Shown here: piece by piece, positions 1-8,220 of the stretch | How positions within the stretch are numbered: position 1 is the stretch's first letter | Layout: every line of letters begins with the position of its first letter | From: Campylobacteraceae bacterium | GTDB taxonomy: Bacteria > Campylobacterota > Campylobacteria > Campylobacterales > Sulfurovaceae | Length of the DNA: 64,000 nucleotides | Direction of reading: 5' to 3' | NCBI GenBank assembly: GCA_027065045.1 | Contig: JAMOOX010000143.1 | Location: forward strand, 1-64,000 | Notes under the pieces: model-generated | Database searches by the model: none | The model's input: only the letters and a program-made list of their open reading frames with translations | What the model was told of the DNA's origin: nothing | Translations under genes and position numbers: made by a program

Positions 1-1
1 G

Positions 2-194
2 ATTAAGCTAGATGCTAAGAAGATTTATAATATTATGGAGGTTAAGCACTCTTTAACTCCTTATATCTTGGGTAAATTGTGATTTGTAGTGCCTAGATTT
101 TTTAGGAAAACTCGGTAGGCAGGGGGGCGTAGTGCTTTTTGGGGCGAAGTCGGGAGAATTATCTATTGATGACATTAAGAGTATTTTAATATAA
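2..194 (+). pseudogene. Two gene tails around repeat copy 1
   Basis: From base 2 an open frame enters from outside the window and ends at the TGA at 79-81 (tail ...TPYILGKL). Its last 18 codons lie inside the repeat. A second frame is open from the middle of the repeat and ends at the TAA at 192-194; it reads LFGAKSGE across the repeat end and then SIDDIKSILI. No start codon with a ribosome-binding site is visible for either. I do not recognise the parent genes. The left tail could belong to an intact gene lying outside the window. Confidence 0.45.
26..156 (+). repeat. 131-bp dispersed repeat, copy 1
   Basis: This 131-bp block recurs in inverted orientation at 17751-17881 with one base different (C at 128 versus T in the other copy read on the same strand). 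Its right end, TTGGGGCGAAGTCGGGAG, occurs a third time at 5379-5396 without the rest. The inner part carries CCTAGATTTTTTAGG, a weak dyad. It lies between two gene tails: an open frame ending at 81 and another running through its right end to a stop at 194. It encodes no transposase, so it is a non-autonomous or recombination-spread repeat. The family is not one I can name. Confidence 0.9.
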
Positions 195-200
195 AAGTTC

Positions 201-779
201 TTAATCAATCAAACACTCTATTATCTTCTCCACTGCCTCTTCTATACTATCTGTTTGAATAGTAATATTAGGATTTAGTGGTGCTTCATAAGGGGAGTCT
301 ATGCCTGTAAAGTTTTTAATCTCTCCATTTAGGGCTTTTTTATATAATCCTTTTGGGTCTCTTTGTTGGCAAATCTCTAATGGTGTATCTATAAATACCT
401 CTATAAACTCTCCATCTTCTAATATAGATTTAGCATACTCTCTTTCACTTCTAAAAGGGGATATAAAAGCTGTGATTACAATCGTACCTGATTCTATAAA
501 TAGTTTAGCTACTTCTGATATTCTTCTAATATTCTCTACTCTATCACTATCACTAAAGCCTAAATCTTTGTTTAGTCCAAATCTTACATTATCTCCATCA
601 AGTAGCATTGTATGGTAGTTTAATTGGTGTAGTTTAACCTCTAAAGCATTAGCAATAGTTGATTTGCCACTTCCACTAAGTCCTGTTAGCCATATAAGTT
701 TTGGTGTTTGGTTTAGTTTTTTGGCTCTGTCTTGTTTGGTGATATGTTGATTGTGCCATACTATATTTTTATCTTCCAT
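201..779 (-). CDS. cysC: Adenylyl-sulfate kinase (APS kinase)
   Basis: Phosphorylates adenosine 5'-phosphosulfate to PAPS with ATP in the cytoplasm, serving sulfate assimilation or sulfation. The 192-residue protein is the usual length for a single-domain CysC. It shows the Walker A motif GLSGSGKST near residues 33-41, the [18 protein letters not shown] substrate segment, and the family pattern [10 protein letters not shown] followed by [18 protein letters not shown]. The start follows folC directly with no gap, so it is probably translated as the last gene of the ackA-lptE-folC-cysC run. No sulfurylase gene is nearby, so the assimilation partner must lie elsewhere. Confidence 0.95.
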   Translation of the reverse strand: MEDKNIVWHNQHITKQDRAKKLNQTPKLIWLTGLSGSGKSTIANALEVKLHQLNYHTMLLDGDNVRFGLNKDLGFSDSDRVENIRRISEVAKLFIESGTIVITAFISPFRSEREYAKSILEDGEFIEVFIDTPLEICQQRDPKGLYKKALNGEIKNFTGIDSPYEAPLNPNITIQTDSIEEAVEKIIECLID

Positions 780-1922
780 TTAATTAATCCTTTTTAAAAA
801 TGCTTCTATGGTATAAAATGAGCCATATACTAGATAGTTCTCATCTCTATTTATACTATTAAATTTACTATTTTTGATATTTATACTATTTAGATAATCT
901 ATAAGTATCTTACTATCTAATGCCCTTGAGGTATCTATCTCTATAATCTCTACTCTAATAATATTATCTTTTAGAATATTTATAATCTCTTGGTAGTTTT
1001 TATCCTCTAAAGTGTTATATATAAGCACTACTTTTTTATCTTTTAGGTTATTTTTGATAGCCTTAGCTGATAGTGGGTTGTGTCCTACATCTATAATAAT
1101 ATTATCTTCTAATTTATAATATCTTCCAAAGAGTTTGAGTGAGTTTAAATCATCTATATTGTATTTAAGATTTAAAATTTCAAGTGAGGCGATAGCTGTT
1201 TGAATATTATCTTTTAGATAACTATTAAAATTTGGAATTGGTGCTTTAGCTCCATTTTTTTGTGAGGCTAAAGCCATCACTTCCGATGTTAAATATATTT
1301 TGGAACTCTTCTGTTTAGCTATATCTTTGGCAATATCTTTTACCTCATCAGTTGTACCAATGGATAATAATACTTTTTTATCAATAGAGTTTATTTTGGT
1401 AGTAGCTATATCTTGGATTGTATCTCCCAAAAATTCTTGATGGTCTAATCCAATAGGTGTAATAATGCTTAAATCTTTTGGGGCTATATTAGTCGCATCA
1501 TACTCTCCTCCTAATCCTGCTTCTAATATTAAAATATCACAATTAGAAGCTACAACTAAGCTCAAAAGAGTAGTATATTCAAAATATGTAAGAGCATTAG
1601 ATATATCTTCTTTTAATATATTAAATAGTTTTTGATGAGCCTTTTCAAGATTAGAGTTGCTAATATTTGCCCCATTTATCCAAATTCTCTCGTTAAACTC
1701 TCTAATATGAGGCGAACTATAATGTACTACACTATAATTTTGTTTATATAGTAGATGAGATATAGCCCTACCTGTTGAGCCTTTGCCATTTGTACCTACT
1801 ATATGAATAGTTATTGGGTGGTTTATATGTGGTTTTAATATATCATAGGCATCATATACTCTATTATAATCTATCTCTTTATAAAATAGTGGTTTAGAGT
1901 TGATATAGGTTATAAAACTCAT
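780..1922 (-). CDS. folC: Folylpolyglutamate synthase / dihydrofolate synthase
   Basis: Adds glutamate to dihydropteroate and to folates in an ATP-dependent Mur-ligase-type reaction. The 380 residues include the P-loop VGTNGKGSTGRA near 42-53, the metal and substrate segment EAGLGGEYDATN, ITPIGLDHQEFLG, and the C-domain GRYYKLEDNIIIDVGHNP. It is slightly short for FolC (about 400-420), as is common in Campylobacterota. The start codon adjoins the lptE stop, and the stop adjoins cysC, so this is a tightly packed operon. lptE next to folC is a conserved pairing in this phylum, which supports both calls. Confidence 0.95.
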   Translation of the reverse strand: MSFITYINSKPLFYKEIDYNRVYDAYDILKPHINHPITIHIVGTNGKGSTGRAISHLLYKQNYSVVHYSSPHIREFNERIWINGANISNSNLEKAHQKLFNILKEDISNALTYFEYTTLLSLVVASNCDILILEAGLGGEYDATNIAPKDLSIITPIGLDHQEFLGDTIQDIATTKINSIDKKVLLSIGTTDEVKDIAKDIAKQKSSKIYLTSEVMALASQKNGAKAPIPNFNSYLKDNIQTAIASLEILNLKYNIDDLNSLKLFGRYYKLEDNIIIDVGHNPLSAKAIKNNLKDKKVVLIYNTLEDKNYQEIINILKDNIIRVEIIEIDTSRALDSKILIDYLNSINIKNSKFNSINRDENYLVYGSFYTIEAFLKRIN

Positions 1923-2411
1923 CTACACCCCTTTGGTTGCGATATATGCTACAAATTCATCAATTGCACTATTTAATCCATTCTCTATCGCTTCTGTTCT
2001 TAATTCTGATTGGTTTTTTCCACTCTCTTCTATATCAGATTCATAGGTTGTATGAATAGTTTTGGTAAATTTACCTTTTGTTTTGCTATCTACTTGAAAT
2101 TTAATACTTAGATTAATACGATATTTTGTAACAAATCCATTATTATCAAAGCTAAGAGGTGTAATAGTAGCACCACTAGATATTACTATTTTGCTATCTG
2201 CTCTCTTTTTGGATACTACTTTGCTATGAAAACGGCTATATACAACTTTTCTCATCTCATCTTTGATATGTAAAGCACTTTGTGGTTCTATCTTATCTAC
2301 AATTACATCTATAAATATATTTTTGCCCATTACACTATTAATATATTTTGCTGTTGGTTTATATCCACAACTTCCTAAAATTAAAAATAGTGATAATAAT
2401 ATAGTTTTGAT
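1923..2411 (-). CDS. lptE: LPS-assembly lipoprotein LptE, non-ATG start
   Basis: Outer-membrane lipoprotein that plugs the LptD barrel and helps export lipopolysaccharide. The first ATG in the frame (2330) would remove the signal sequence. Reading upstream, the frame gives a lipoprotein signal, MKTILLSLFLILGSC then GYKP, with a good lipobox ending in Cys. The frame is closed by the ackA stop at 2421-2423, and no ATG, GTG or TTG lies in between. TAGGAG at 2418-2423 is a strong ribosome-binding site, and the codon six bases on is ATC (2409-2411), preceded by ATT (2412-2414). I therefore place the start at ATC, giving 162 residues. The mature part matches LptE in size and in its late conserved segment. 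Confidence 0.75.
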   Translation of the reverse strand: MKTILLSLFLILGSCGYKPTAKYINSVMGKNIFIDVIVDKIEPQSALHIKDEMRKVVYSRFHSKVVSKKRADSKIVISSGATITPLSFDNNGFVTKYRINLSIKFQVDSKTKGKFTKTIHTTYESDIEESGKNQSELRTEAIENGLNSAIDEFVAYIATKGV

Positions 2412-2420
2412 AATAAACTC

Positions 2421-3431
2421 CTATTTTTTAGTAATTATATCCAAAACCATCTCTAACTCTTCATTAGCTTTGATAACTAATATATCAATATCTTTGGTAA
2501 TATGTTCTAATCCATCTAATATTTTATCTCTAATGACTTTTGAGTTCTCTCCTATTCCACCTGTAAATACAATCGCATCCACTCTGCCAATAACTGCTAT
2601 ATATGCCCCAATATACTTTTTAATCCTATAACAAAATATATCAATAGCTAATCTACTCTCTAAAGTATCGCTATCTAAAATTTCTCGCATATCAGATAAT
2701 CCACAAAGCCCTTTTAATCCACTCTCTTTATTTAATATTGTATTTATTTGAGTTGATGTAAGATTATAATTATCTATAATAAATGTAATAATAGCAGGGT
2801 CAAGTCCTCCACTTCTAGTTCCCATCACAAGACCATCTAATGGAGTAAATCCCATACTTGTATCTATACTTTTACCACTCTTTATAGCTGTTATACTAGC
2901 CCCATTCCCCAAATGAATTGCGATAATATTTGGATTATTATGATTTTTAGATACCTCTCTTGTGATATAACTATAAGATATTCCATGAAATCCATATTTT
3001 CTAATCTTATCATCTCTATAATACTTATTATCAATAGCATATCTATAAGCATAATTTGGAATTGTATTATGAAATGCTGTATCAAATATTGCAAAATGAG
3101 GTATATTAGGATAGATTTTAAGTGCTAACCTTATACCAATTAGATTTAATGGATTATGTAGAGGTGCTAAATAAGAGATAGCCTCTATTTGAGATATTAC
3201 TTTATCTGTAATAAGAGTTGGTTTAGTAAATATATCCCCACCATGTACAACTCTATGTCCTACTCCATCTATATCTCTAATACCACTATCTATAATTTGA
3301 TTTTTCATATTATCAAAAGCATCTTCAAATGAACTTATATTCTCTATCAAACCTACATATAACTCTTCCATATTATCAAATATTTTAAATTTTATAGATG
3401 AACTTCCTACATTAATTATAACTCTCTTCAT
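2421..3431 (-). CDS. ackA: Acetate kinase
   Basis: Interconverts acetate plus ATP and acetyl phosphate plus ADP. I use the internal ATG giving MKRVIINVGSSSIKFK because it follows AAAGGAAA at a sensible distance and because the family starts there; eight more codons are open upstream. Visible motifs are the phosphate-binding NVGSSSIK, DGVGHRVVHGG, FDTAFHNTIP, RKYGFHGISY, HLGNGASITAIKSGKS and FTGGIGENS. At 336 residues it is shorter than the usual 390-400, with compact loops, but all active-site segments are present. A phosphotransacetylase gene is not beside it. It heads the ackA-lptE-folC-cysC run; its TAG stop overlaps the lptE ribosome-binding site. Confidence 0.9.
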   Translation of the reverse strand: MKRVIINVGSSSIKFKIFDNMEELYVGLIENISSFEDAFDNMKNQIIDSGIRDIDGVGHRVVHGGDIFTKPTLITDKVISQIEAISYLAPLHNPLNLIGIRLALKIYPNIPHFAIFDTAFHNTIPNYAYRYAIDNKYYRDDKIRKYGFHGISYSYITREVSKNHNNPNIIAIHLGNGASITAIKSGKSIDTSMGFTPLDGLVMGTRSGGLDPAIITFIIDNYNLTSTQINTILNKESGLKGLCGLSDMREILDSDTLESRLAIDIFCYRIKKYIGAYIAVIGRVDAIVFTGGIGENSKVIRDKILDGLEHITKDIDILVIKANEELEMVLDIITKK

Positions 3432-3604
3432 AGTAAAATATTTCCTTTTTAGCATAATTATATCAAAAAAATCAATTAAATTTATATTATATATAAGCTG
3501 AAAATATACTAAATGTTAATTTGATAAAATTCAATTATATTTAAACTTTTTTAGTCTAAAATACATATAGAATTTTAAATTTTGAACTTTAATAAAGGAA
3601 TTAT

Positions 3605-5074
3605 ATGGCACGATTAATAATAATGGGTGGTGGTGTTTCAGGTCATACTGCAGCAACATTTGCTAAAAAATATTTAGGTAAAAAGCATGAGGTGATTGTT
3701 GTAACACCAAATAGCAAATGGAACTGGATTCCATCTAATATCTGGGTTGGTGTTGGTGAAATGACAAGTGATGAGGTTACATTTCCTCTAGCACCTGTTT
3801 ATAAAAAAGCTGGTATTGATTATAGACAAGCAAAAGCTGTTTCTATTCATCCTGAGGGAAAAAGTGATAGTGATGATGCTTATATTACTATTGAATATAC
3901 TTCAGAAGATAAAGCAGGAGAGAGCGAAGAGCTAACTTATGATTATCTAATTAATGCAACTGGACCAAAACTTAACTTTGGTGCAACTCCTGGATTGGGT
4001 GAGGGTACAAATCTTGGAAACCATACAGTTTCTGTATGTACAGCAGACCATGCAACTCATGCAAACCTTGAACTTAAATCTTGTATTGAAAAGATGAAAA
4101 ATGGTGAGAGACAAACATTCTTAATTGGTACAGGACATGGTATGTGTACTTGTCAAGGTGCCGCATTTGAGTATATCTTTAACATTGAAAAAACACTTAC
4201 TGATGCTGGTGTAAGAGATATGGCAGATATAAAATGGATTTCTAATGAATCATTCTTGGGTGATTTTGGTATGGGTGGTATTCACTTCTCAATGGGTGGA
4301 TATGCAACAAGTAGTAAAATATTCTCAGAATCTCTATATGCAGAGAGAGGATTAGATTGGATTATTGGTGCTCATGTTAATAAAGTAGAAGCTGGTATTG
4401 CTCACTATGAACTTTTAGATGGTAGTATGGGTAGTCAAGAGTTTGATTTTGCTATGCTTATCCCTCCATTTGCTGGTGTTGGATTAAAAGCGTATGCTAA
4501 AGATGGTTCTGATATTACAGATACTATTTTTGCTCCAAATGGATTTATGAAAGTTGATGCTAATTATGGTGCAGGTGCTTATGAGAACTGGAGTGCTAGT
4601 GATTGGCCAAGTACTCTTCAAAACCCAACTTATAGTAATATGTTTGCTGTAGGTATTGCATTTGCTCCTCCACATCCAATTTCTAAACCAATGACAACAC
4701 CAAATGGTACAATGATTGTTCCTACTCCTCCAAGAACTGGTATGCCATCAGCTATGATGGGTAAAGCTGTTACACTAAGTATCTGTGATATGATATTAAA
4801 TGGTACAACAGAACCAACACATACAGCTAATATGTCCCAAATGGGTGCTGCATGTGTTGCATCTGCTGGTAAAGGTCTATTTACAGGGACAGCAGCTGCT
4901 ATGACAGTTTATCCAATCGTACCTGATTTTGAAAAATATCCAGGTGTTGGTAGAGATATGAATGGAACAACAGGAGAACTAGGTCTTGCTGCTCACTGGG
5001 TTAAGCATATTCTTCACCATATCTTTATTTGGAAAGCTAAACTTAAGCCAGGTTGGACTCTTATCCCAGAATAA
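3605..5074 (+). CDS. sqr: Sulfide:quinone oxidoreductase
   Basis: Membrane-associated flavoprotein that oxidises sulfide to sulfane sulfur and reduces the quinone pool. The 489-residue protein begins with the FAD-binding Rossmann motif MGGGVSGHTAA and continues with WNWIPSNIWVGVG and YDYLINATGPKLNFG, as in the SQR/FCSD family. Cysteines suitable for the redox centre occur in SVCTADHATH, ELKSC, GHGMCTCQGA and AACVAS. It is longer than the 430-residue type I enzymes; I do not assign a type. AAGGA lies five bases before ATG. It is followed by a short palindrome and a 55-residue gene on the same strand. It has noticeably higher GC and more regular codon use than its flanks, consistent with high expression. 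Confidence 0.9.
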   Translation: MARLIIMGGGVSGHTAATFAKKYLGKKHEVIVVTPNSKWNWIPSNIWVGVGEMTSDEVTFPLAPVYKKAGIDYRQAKAVSIHPEGKSDSDDAYITIEYTSEDKAGESEELTYDYLINATGPKLNFGATPGLGEGTNLGNHTVSVCTADHATHANLELKSCIEKMKNGERQTFLIGTGHGMCTCQGAAFEYIFNIEKTLTDAGVRDMADIKWISNESFLGDFGMGGIHFSMGGYATSSKIFSESLYAERGLDWIIGAHVNKVEAGIAHYELLDGSMGSQEFDFAMLIPPFAGVGLKAYAKDGSDITDTIFAPNGFMKVDANYGAGAYENWSASDWPSTLQNPTYSNMFAVGIAFAPPHPISKPMTTPNGTMIVPTPPRTGMPSAMMGKAVTLSICDMILNGTTEPTHTANMSQMGAACVASAGKGLFTGTAAAMTVYPIVPDFEKYPGVGRDMNGTTGELGLAAHWVKHILHHIFIWKAKLKPGWTLIPE

Positions 5075-5091
5075 GAAAAATATATATGCTC

Positions 5092-5108
5092 GGTGGGTTT
5101 TACCCACC
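5092..5108. repeat. GGTGGGT-TTT-ACCCACC palindrome, copy 1
   Basis: A perfect 7-bp stem with a 3-base loop, 18 bases after the sqr stop. Almost the same palindrome is at 10406-10430 and 57587-57610, where it has the extended form TGTAGGGTGGGT...ACCCACCAT. It is a small REP-like repeat. Here it lies between sqr and the next small gene, so it could also stabilise the sqr transcript end. Confidence 0.7.
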
Positions 5109-5139
5109 ATACAAAATATAAAATATTAAAGGAATTAAA

Positions 5140-5307
5140 ATGGCAGAAAAACACTTAGGACATATAGAACCATACAGTGCTCAATTTGGAACAATGATAC
5201 CAATGGGTGGACAAAAATTTTTTAGAACATGTGTATTATGGCAATTAGTTAGATTTGTTGCTATTAATATTAGAATGACTATACTAATTCTTAAAAGTCA
5301 TCACTAA
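5140..5307 (+). CDS. 55-residue protein downstream of sqr
   Basis: Begins MAEKHLGHIEPYSAQFGT with AAAGGAATT ahead of the ATG, a strong ribosome-binding site like that of sqr. The second half, CVLWQLVRFVAINIRMTIL, is a hydrophobic or amphipathic helix that could sit on or in the membrane. The codon use matches sqr rather than the decayed DNA that follows. Position and style suggest a membrane partner or anchor for the sulfide oxidoreductase, but that is inference; I do not recognise a named family. Confidence 0.7.
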   Translation: MAEKHLGHIEPYSAQFGTMIPMGGQKFFRTCVLWQLVRFVAINIRMTILILKSHH

Positions 5308-5371
5308 GAAACAAAATAACTATTTAGAGCTTTAACTTTCCTTAGTGGGTGGGGATTTAGTCGTTGCTTAA

Positions 5372-5887
5372 GGAAGGTTTGGGGCGAAGTCGGGAGAGGT
5401 TATATTTTTATATCATCAAGAGAATATAACTCTTCAACCTCTTAAAATAGGACTTTATGAGGGGTTTTGGTATCTTATAGGGTTTAGAAATGGTAAGATT
5501 ATTTCACGATACTATATTAATGATTTAGAAAATGTTAATATCTCTCAAAATAGTTTTGAAATAGATATTGATATAGAAGAGAAACTTCAAAACTCTATAT
5601 CTGTTTGGTTTGACCCCACAGTTAAGCCTTATAAGGTTAGATTCTTAGCAAATCATCTTATATCAAAATATTTCAAGCGAAAACCTTTACCCACTCAAAA
5701 AAATGAAATAGATAAGCCTGATGGTTCAATGGAATTTACTATTGAGATAACTCACGATATGGAGGCTTTACAAATTATTAAATATTGGATACCTCATCTA
5801 AGAGTAATAAGCCCTAAACGAATAGAAGATGAACTTAAGGGTAATTTGACTGATTACTTAGATTGGATAAGTGGGAAGATATTATAG
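5372..5887 (+). pseudogene. WYL-domain regulator, 5'-truncated
   Basis: The open frame from 5372 to the TAG at 5885-5887 has no usable start codon. It reads GRFGAKSGEVIFLYHQENI and continues with GLYEGFWYLIGFRNG and VWFDPTVKPYKVRF, the pattern of the C-terminal half of YafY-like WYL transcription regulators. The N-terminal helix-turn-helix is absent. The gene similarity starts at the boundary of the 18-bp repeat end. Most likely a decayed regulator cut by a rearrangement at the repeat. Confidence 0.75.
5379..5396 (+). repeat. Third copy of the repeat end (18 bp)
   Basis: TTGGGGCGAAGTCGGGAG is identical to the right end of the 131-bp repeats at 139-156 and 17751-17768. The bases before it differ from the long copies but hold their own inverted repeat, TTTCCTTA at 5336-5343 against TAAGGAA. 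The WYL gene remnant begins exactly at its right edge and in frame with it. Confidence 0.75.
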
Positions 5888-5952
5888 TCAAAATATTACC
5901 TACTAATATTGATTCATAGATACTATTTTATCTAAAATCTTGTTATATATAG

Positions 5953-5958
5953 TATAAT
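5953..5958 (+). promoter_or_regulatory. Promoter -10 for the two-component genes
   Basis: TATAAT inside GTATAATATAATT, about 32 bases before the proposed response-regulator start. Campylobacterota sigma-70 promoters rely mainly on the -10 box with periodic T-rich upstream DNA, and the upstream bases here are AT-rich. No clear -35 is visible. Confidence 0.5.
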
Positions 5959-5989
5959 ATAATTAAATTTTTAAAATTAGGAGTCTATT

Positions 5990-6664
5990 ATCATTAAAGT
6001 ATTAATTATAGAAGATGACCCAGAGTTATCTTTGATTTTATCAAGTTATCTTACAAAGTATGATATGGAAGTTATTTCGGCAGAAGAGCCATATATTGGA
6101 ATGTCTATGCTTACTCAACATAAATTTGATATTATTATATTAGATTTAACTCTACCTGGAATGGATGGATTAGAGGTTGTTGGTAAGATTAGAGAGAGTT
6201 CATCTATTCCAATTATTATTTCAAGTGCTAGAGATGATATTACAGATAAAGTTATAGGATTAGAGAGAGGGGCAGATGATTATATGCCAAAGCCTTATGA
6301 CCCAAGAGAGCTTGTAACAAGAATAAAAACTATTTTACGAAGAATTACCACAACAGAACCAGAAGAGACTCAAAAAGATATTTTTGAAGTAGATAAAGAT
6401 TCTCGTGTAATTAGATTTAAAGATAAACTTATGGAACTTACAGCTGCTGAATATGATATTTTATCAATGTTGATTTTTCATCAAAATGGTTCTGTTTCAA
6501 GAGAGCAGTTGCTTTATGAGAGTGAGCATATAGATGATGAGAGTTCTATCAAAAATATAGATGTAATAATATCAAGAGTACGACAAAAGATTGCTCAAAT
6601 TGATGATAGTAGAAGTTATATCAAGCCAATTAGAGGTATTGGTTATCTTTTGGCCACAAAGTAA
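5990..6664 (+). CDS. OmpR-family response regulator, ATC start
   Basis: DNA-binding response regulator of a two-component system. The receiver domain begins with the usual acidic pair (IEDDPE), has the phosphoacceptor Asp in IIILDLTLPGMDG (about residue 51), and the conserved Lys in MPKPYDPREL. A winged-helix domain follows (LTAAEYDILSML ... RVRQKI ... IRGIGYLL). No ATG, GTG or TTG gives the N-terminus: the first such codon (6032) deletes the acidic pocket. AGGAG at 5979-5983 is followed six bases later by ATC, which yields MIKVLIIEDDPE, exactly the normal family start; an in-frame TAG closes the frame just upstream. This gives 224 residues, the normal length. The kinase gene follows three bases on. 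Confidence 0.85.
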   Translation: MIKVLIIEDDPELSLILSSYLTKYDMEVISAEEPYIGMSMLTQHKFDIIILDLTLPGMDGLEVVGKIRESSSIPIIISSARDDITDKVIGLERGADDYMPKPYDPRELVTRIKTILRRITTTEPEETQKDIFEVDKDSRVIRFKDKLMELTAAEYDILSMLIFHQNGSVSREQLLYESEHIDDESSIKNIDVIISRVRQKIAQIDDSRSYIKPIRGIGYLLATK

Positions 6665-6667
6665 AAT

Positions 6668-7882
6668 ATGAAAAATTTATCAGTTACTACATTTATACAT
6701 ATTCTATTTTCATTGGCTATTAGTGCATTGATAGCTACTACTATTGTATTTGTATCTTGGGATAATGCTAGTAATAGGATAAAAGAGATAAATCACTATA
6801 AGCTAATTGCAGATGCTTTTCTCTCTAAAGTTCAACTAAATCCATCAAAAGAGAAGCTTCAAAAACTCTATCAAGATTTCTCTGTTAAACCAATATCCAA
6901 AGAGAAAACAAAACAAGAGATTACAAAAAGTGGTAAAACAATTTTTACAGGAAAATCTGTATTTGGACAAGTAAGGGTATTTCAAACTCCAACTAACCAC
7001 TATATATATGTCCAAAGATTGGGATATAATATTATGCTCCAAGATGCTAGAGCCAAAAATTATACATTTCATATGGTTATATCAATTGGTATGATTTTGA
7101 TAGCTCTTCTTCTAGCACTATATATTGCGATATTAAAAAAACTATATCCACTCAAAAAACTACACCTAGAGATAGAAAAGTTTGCAAATGGTGAGGTAAA
7201 TATAGATATGCCTTGTCTTGATAATGATGATGAGATAGGCAAAATTGCCAAAAGTTTTGACCATGCAATTAAACATATCAATCAACTTACATCTTCTAAA
7301 AATCTTTTTATGCGTAATATCATGCATGAACTAAAAACACCTATAACAAAAGGTAGAATTATAGTTGAGTCTATTGATGATGATATGATAAAAGGTATTT
7401 TGATACGAGCATTTAATAGAATGAATGAGCTTATTAGTGAATTAGCACAGGTAGAGAGGGTAACTGCTAGGAATTTTGAACCTGTATTAGAGTATAATAA
7501 AATTTCAGAAATATTAGATAAATCCAAAGAGATGCTAATGGTAGATGAGAGTAAATTATCTATAGAGTATAGTGATTTCAAGATTAAAACAGATATTAAA
7601 CTTCTATCTCTTGCTATCAAAAACTTACTTGATAATGGGATTAAATATGGTGGTGGTAAAGTAGAATTTTACGCCTCTTCCAAATCAATAGAGATAGTCT
7701 CAATAGGTAAAGAACTAGAAGAGCCATTAGAGTATTATATAGAACCATTTTCACAAGACCAAAAAAGAAAAAGTGGTTTTGGATTAGGACTATATATAGT
7801 TTATAGTATATTAAATAAACTAAATTATAAACTAGAGTATAAACATAATAATAATAAAAATATATTTGAGATAATTTTATAA
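6668..7882 (+). CDS. Sensor histidine kinase (ArsS-like)
   Basis: Membrane sensor partner of the preceding regulator. Residues about 8-28 form the first membrane helix, a sensor segment of about 100 residues follows, and a second helix lies near 137-157. Next come a HAMP-like stretch, the phosphoacceptor box IMHELKTPITKGR, an N-box NLLDNGIKYGGGK, and a G-box SGFGLGLYIVYSIL. The short catalytic domain and the box sequence resemble the ArsS family of Campylobacterota acid or metal-responsive kinases; the signal cannot be read from sequence. Transcribed with the regulator. Confidence 0.85.
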   Translation: MKNLSVTTFIHILFSLAISALIATTIVFVSWDNASNRIKEINHYKLIADAFLSKVQLNPSKEKLQKLYQDFSVKPISKEKTKQEITKSGKTIFTGKSVFGQVRVFQTPTNHYIYVQRLGYNIMLQDARAKNYTFHMVISIGMILIALLLALYIAILKKLYPLKKLHLEIEKFANGEVNIDMPCLDNDDEIGKIAKSFDHAIKHINQLTSSKNLFMRNIMHELKTPITKGRIIVESIDDDMIKGILIRAFNRMNELISELAQVERVTARNFEPVLEYNKISEILDKSKEMLMVDESKLSIEYSDFKIKTDIKLLSLAIKNLLDNGIKYGGGKVEFYASSKSIEIVSIGKELEEPLEYYIEPFSQDQKRKSGFGLGLYIVYSILNKLNYKLEYKHNNNKNIFEIIL

Positions 7883-7897
7883 ATAGATAGATGATGT

Positions 7898-8164
7898 TTA
7901 ATCATAAACATCATCCATATCAAAATCATAATCTGGTGCAATTATAGGAATATGGTCTAAATTACTACTATTTACCTCAGCATAGGATAAGTCATACTCT
8001 TCACCTTTGAGAAAAGTACCATCTCTAGCAAATGCTTTTTCTCTATCTATCTGTTTTTGAAGCTCAATTTGAGTTGTTGTTAGATTTTGTTCTATCGTAC
8101 TATTGTTTTCATTAGATAATAGCACAATAGTTGCTAAAAGAGTTAATCCCAAAAGTTTTTTCAT
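7898..8164 (-). CDS. Small exported acidic protein
   Basis: 88 residues starting with a hydrophobic signal-like segment, MKKLLGLTLLATIVLLS, followed by a polar, acidic part with many Asp and Glu and the C-terminal DYDFDMDDVYD. ATG is preceded by AAGGGCAAATT on the minus strand, an acceptable ribosome-binding site. No cleavage motif is strong and no domain is recognisable. It is convergent with the two-component genes and separated from hisC by 56 bases. Probably periplasmic; function unknown. Confidence 0.65.
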   Translation of the reverse strand: MKKLLGLTLLATIVLLSNENNSTIEQNLTTTQIELQKQIDREKAFARDGTFLKGEEYDLSYAEVNSSNLDHIPIIAPDYDFDMDDVYD

Positions 8165-8220
8165 AATTTGCCCTTATGATTTGATTTATTTAAACTAATG
8201 TTAGTATATCATAATATATA

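Noticed and set aside
301-618. Antisense open frames over cysC, ackA, carA, nrdA and others
   Set aside because: They lie wholly within well-supported genes on the other strand and have no ribosome-binding site or family match.
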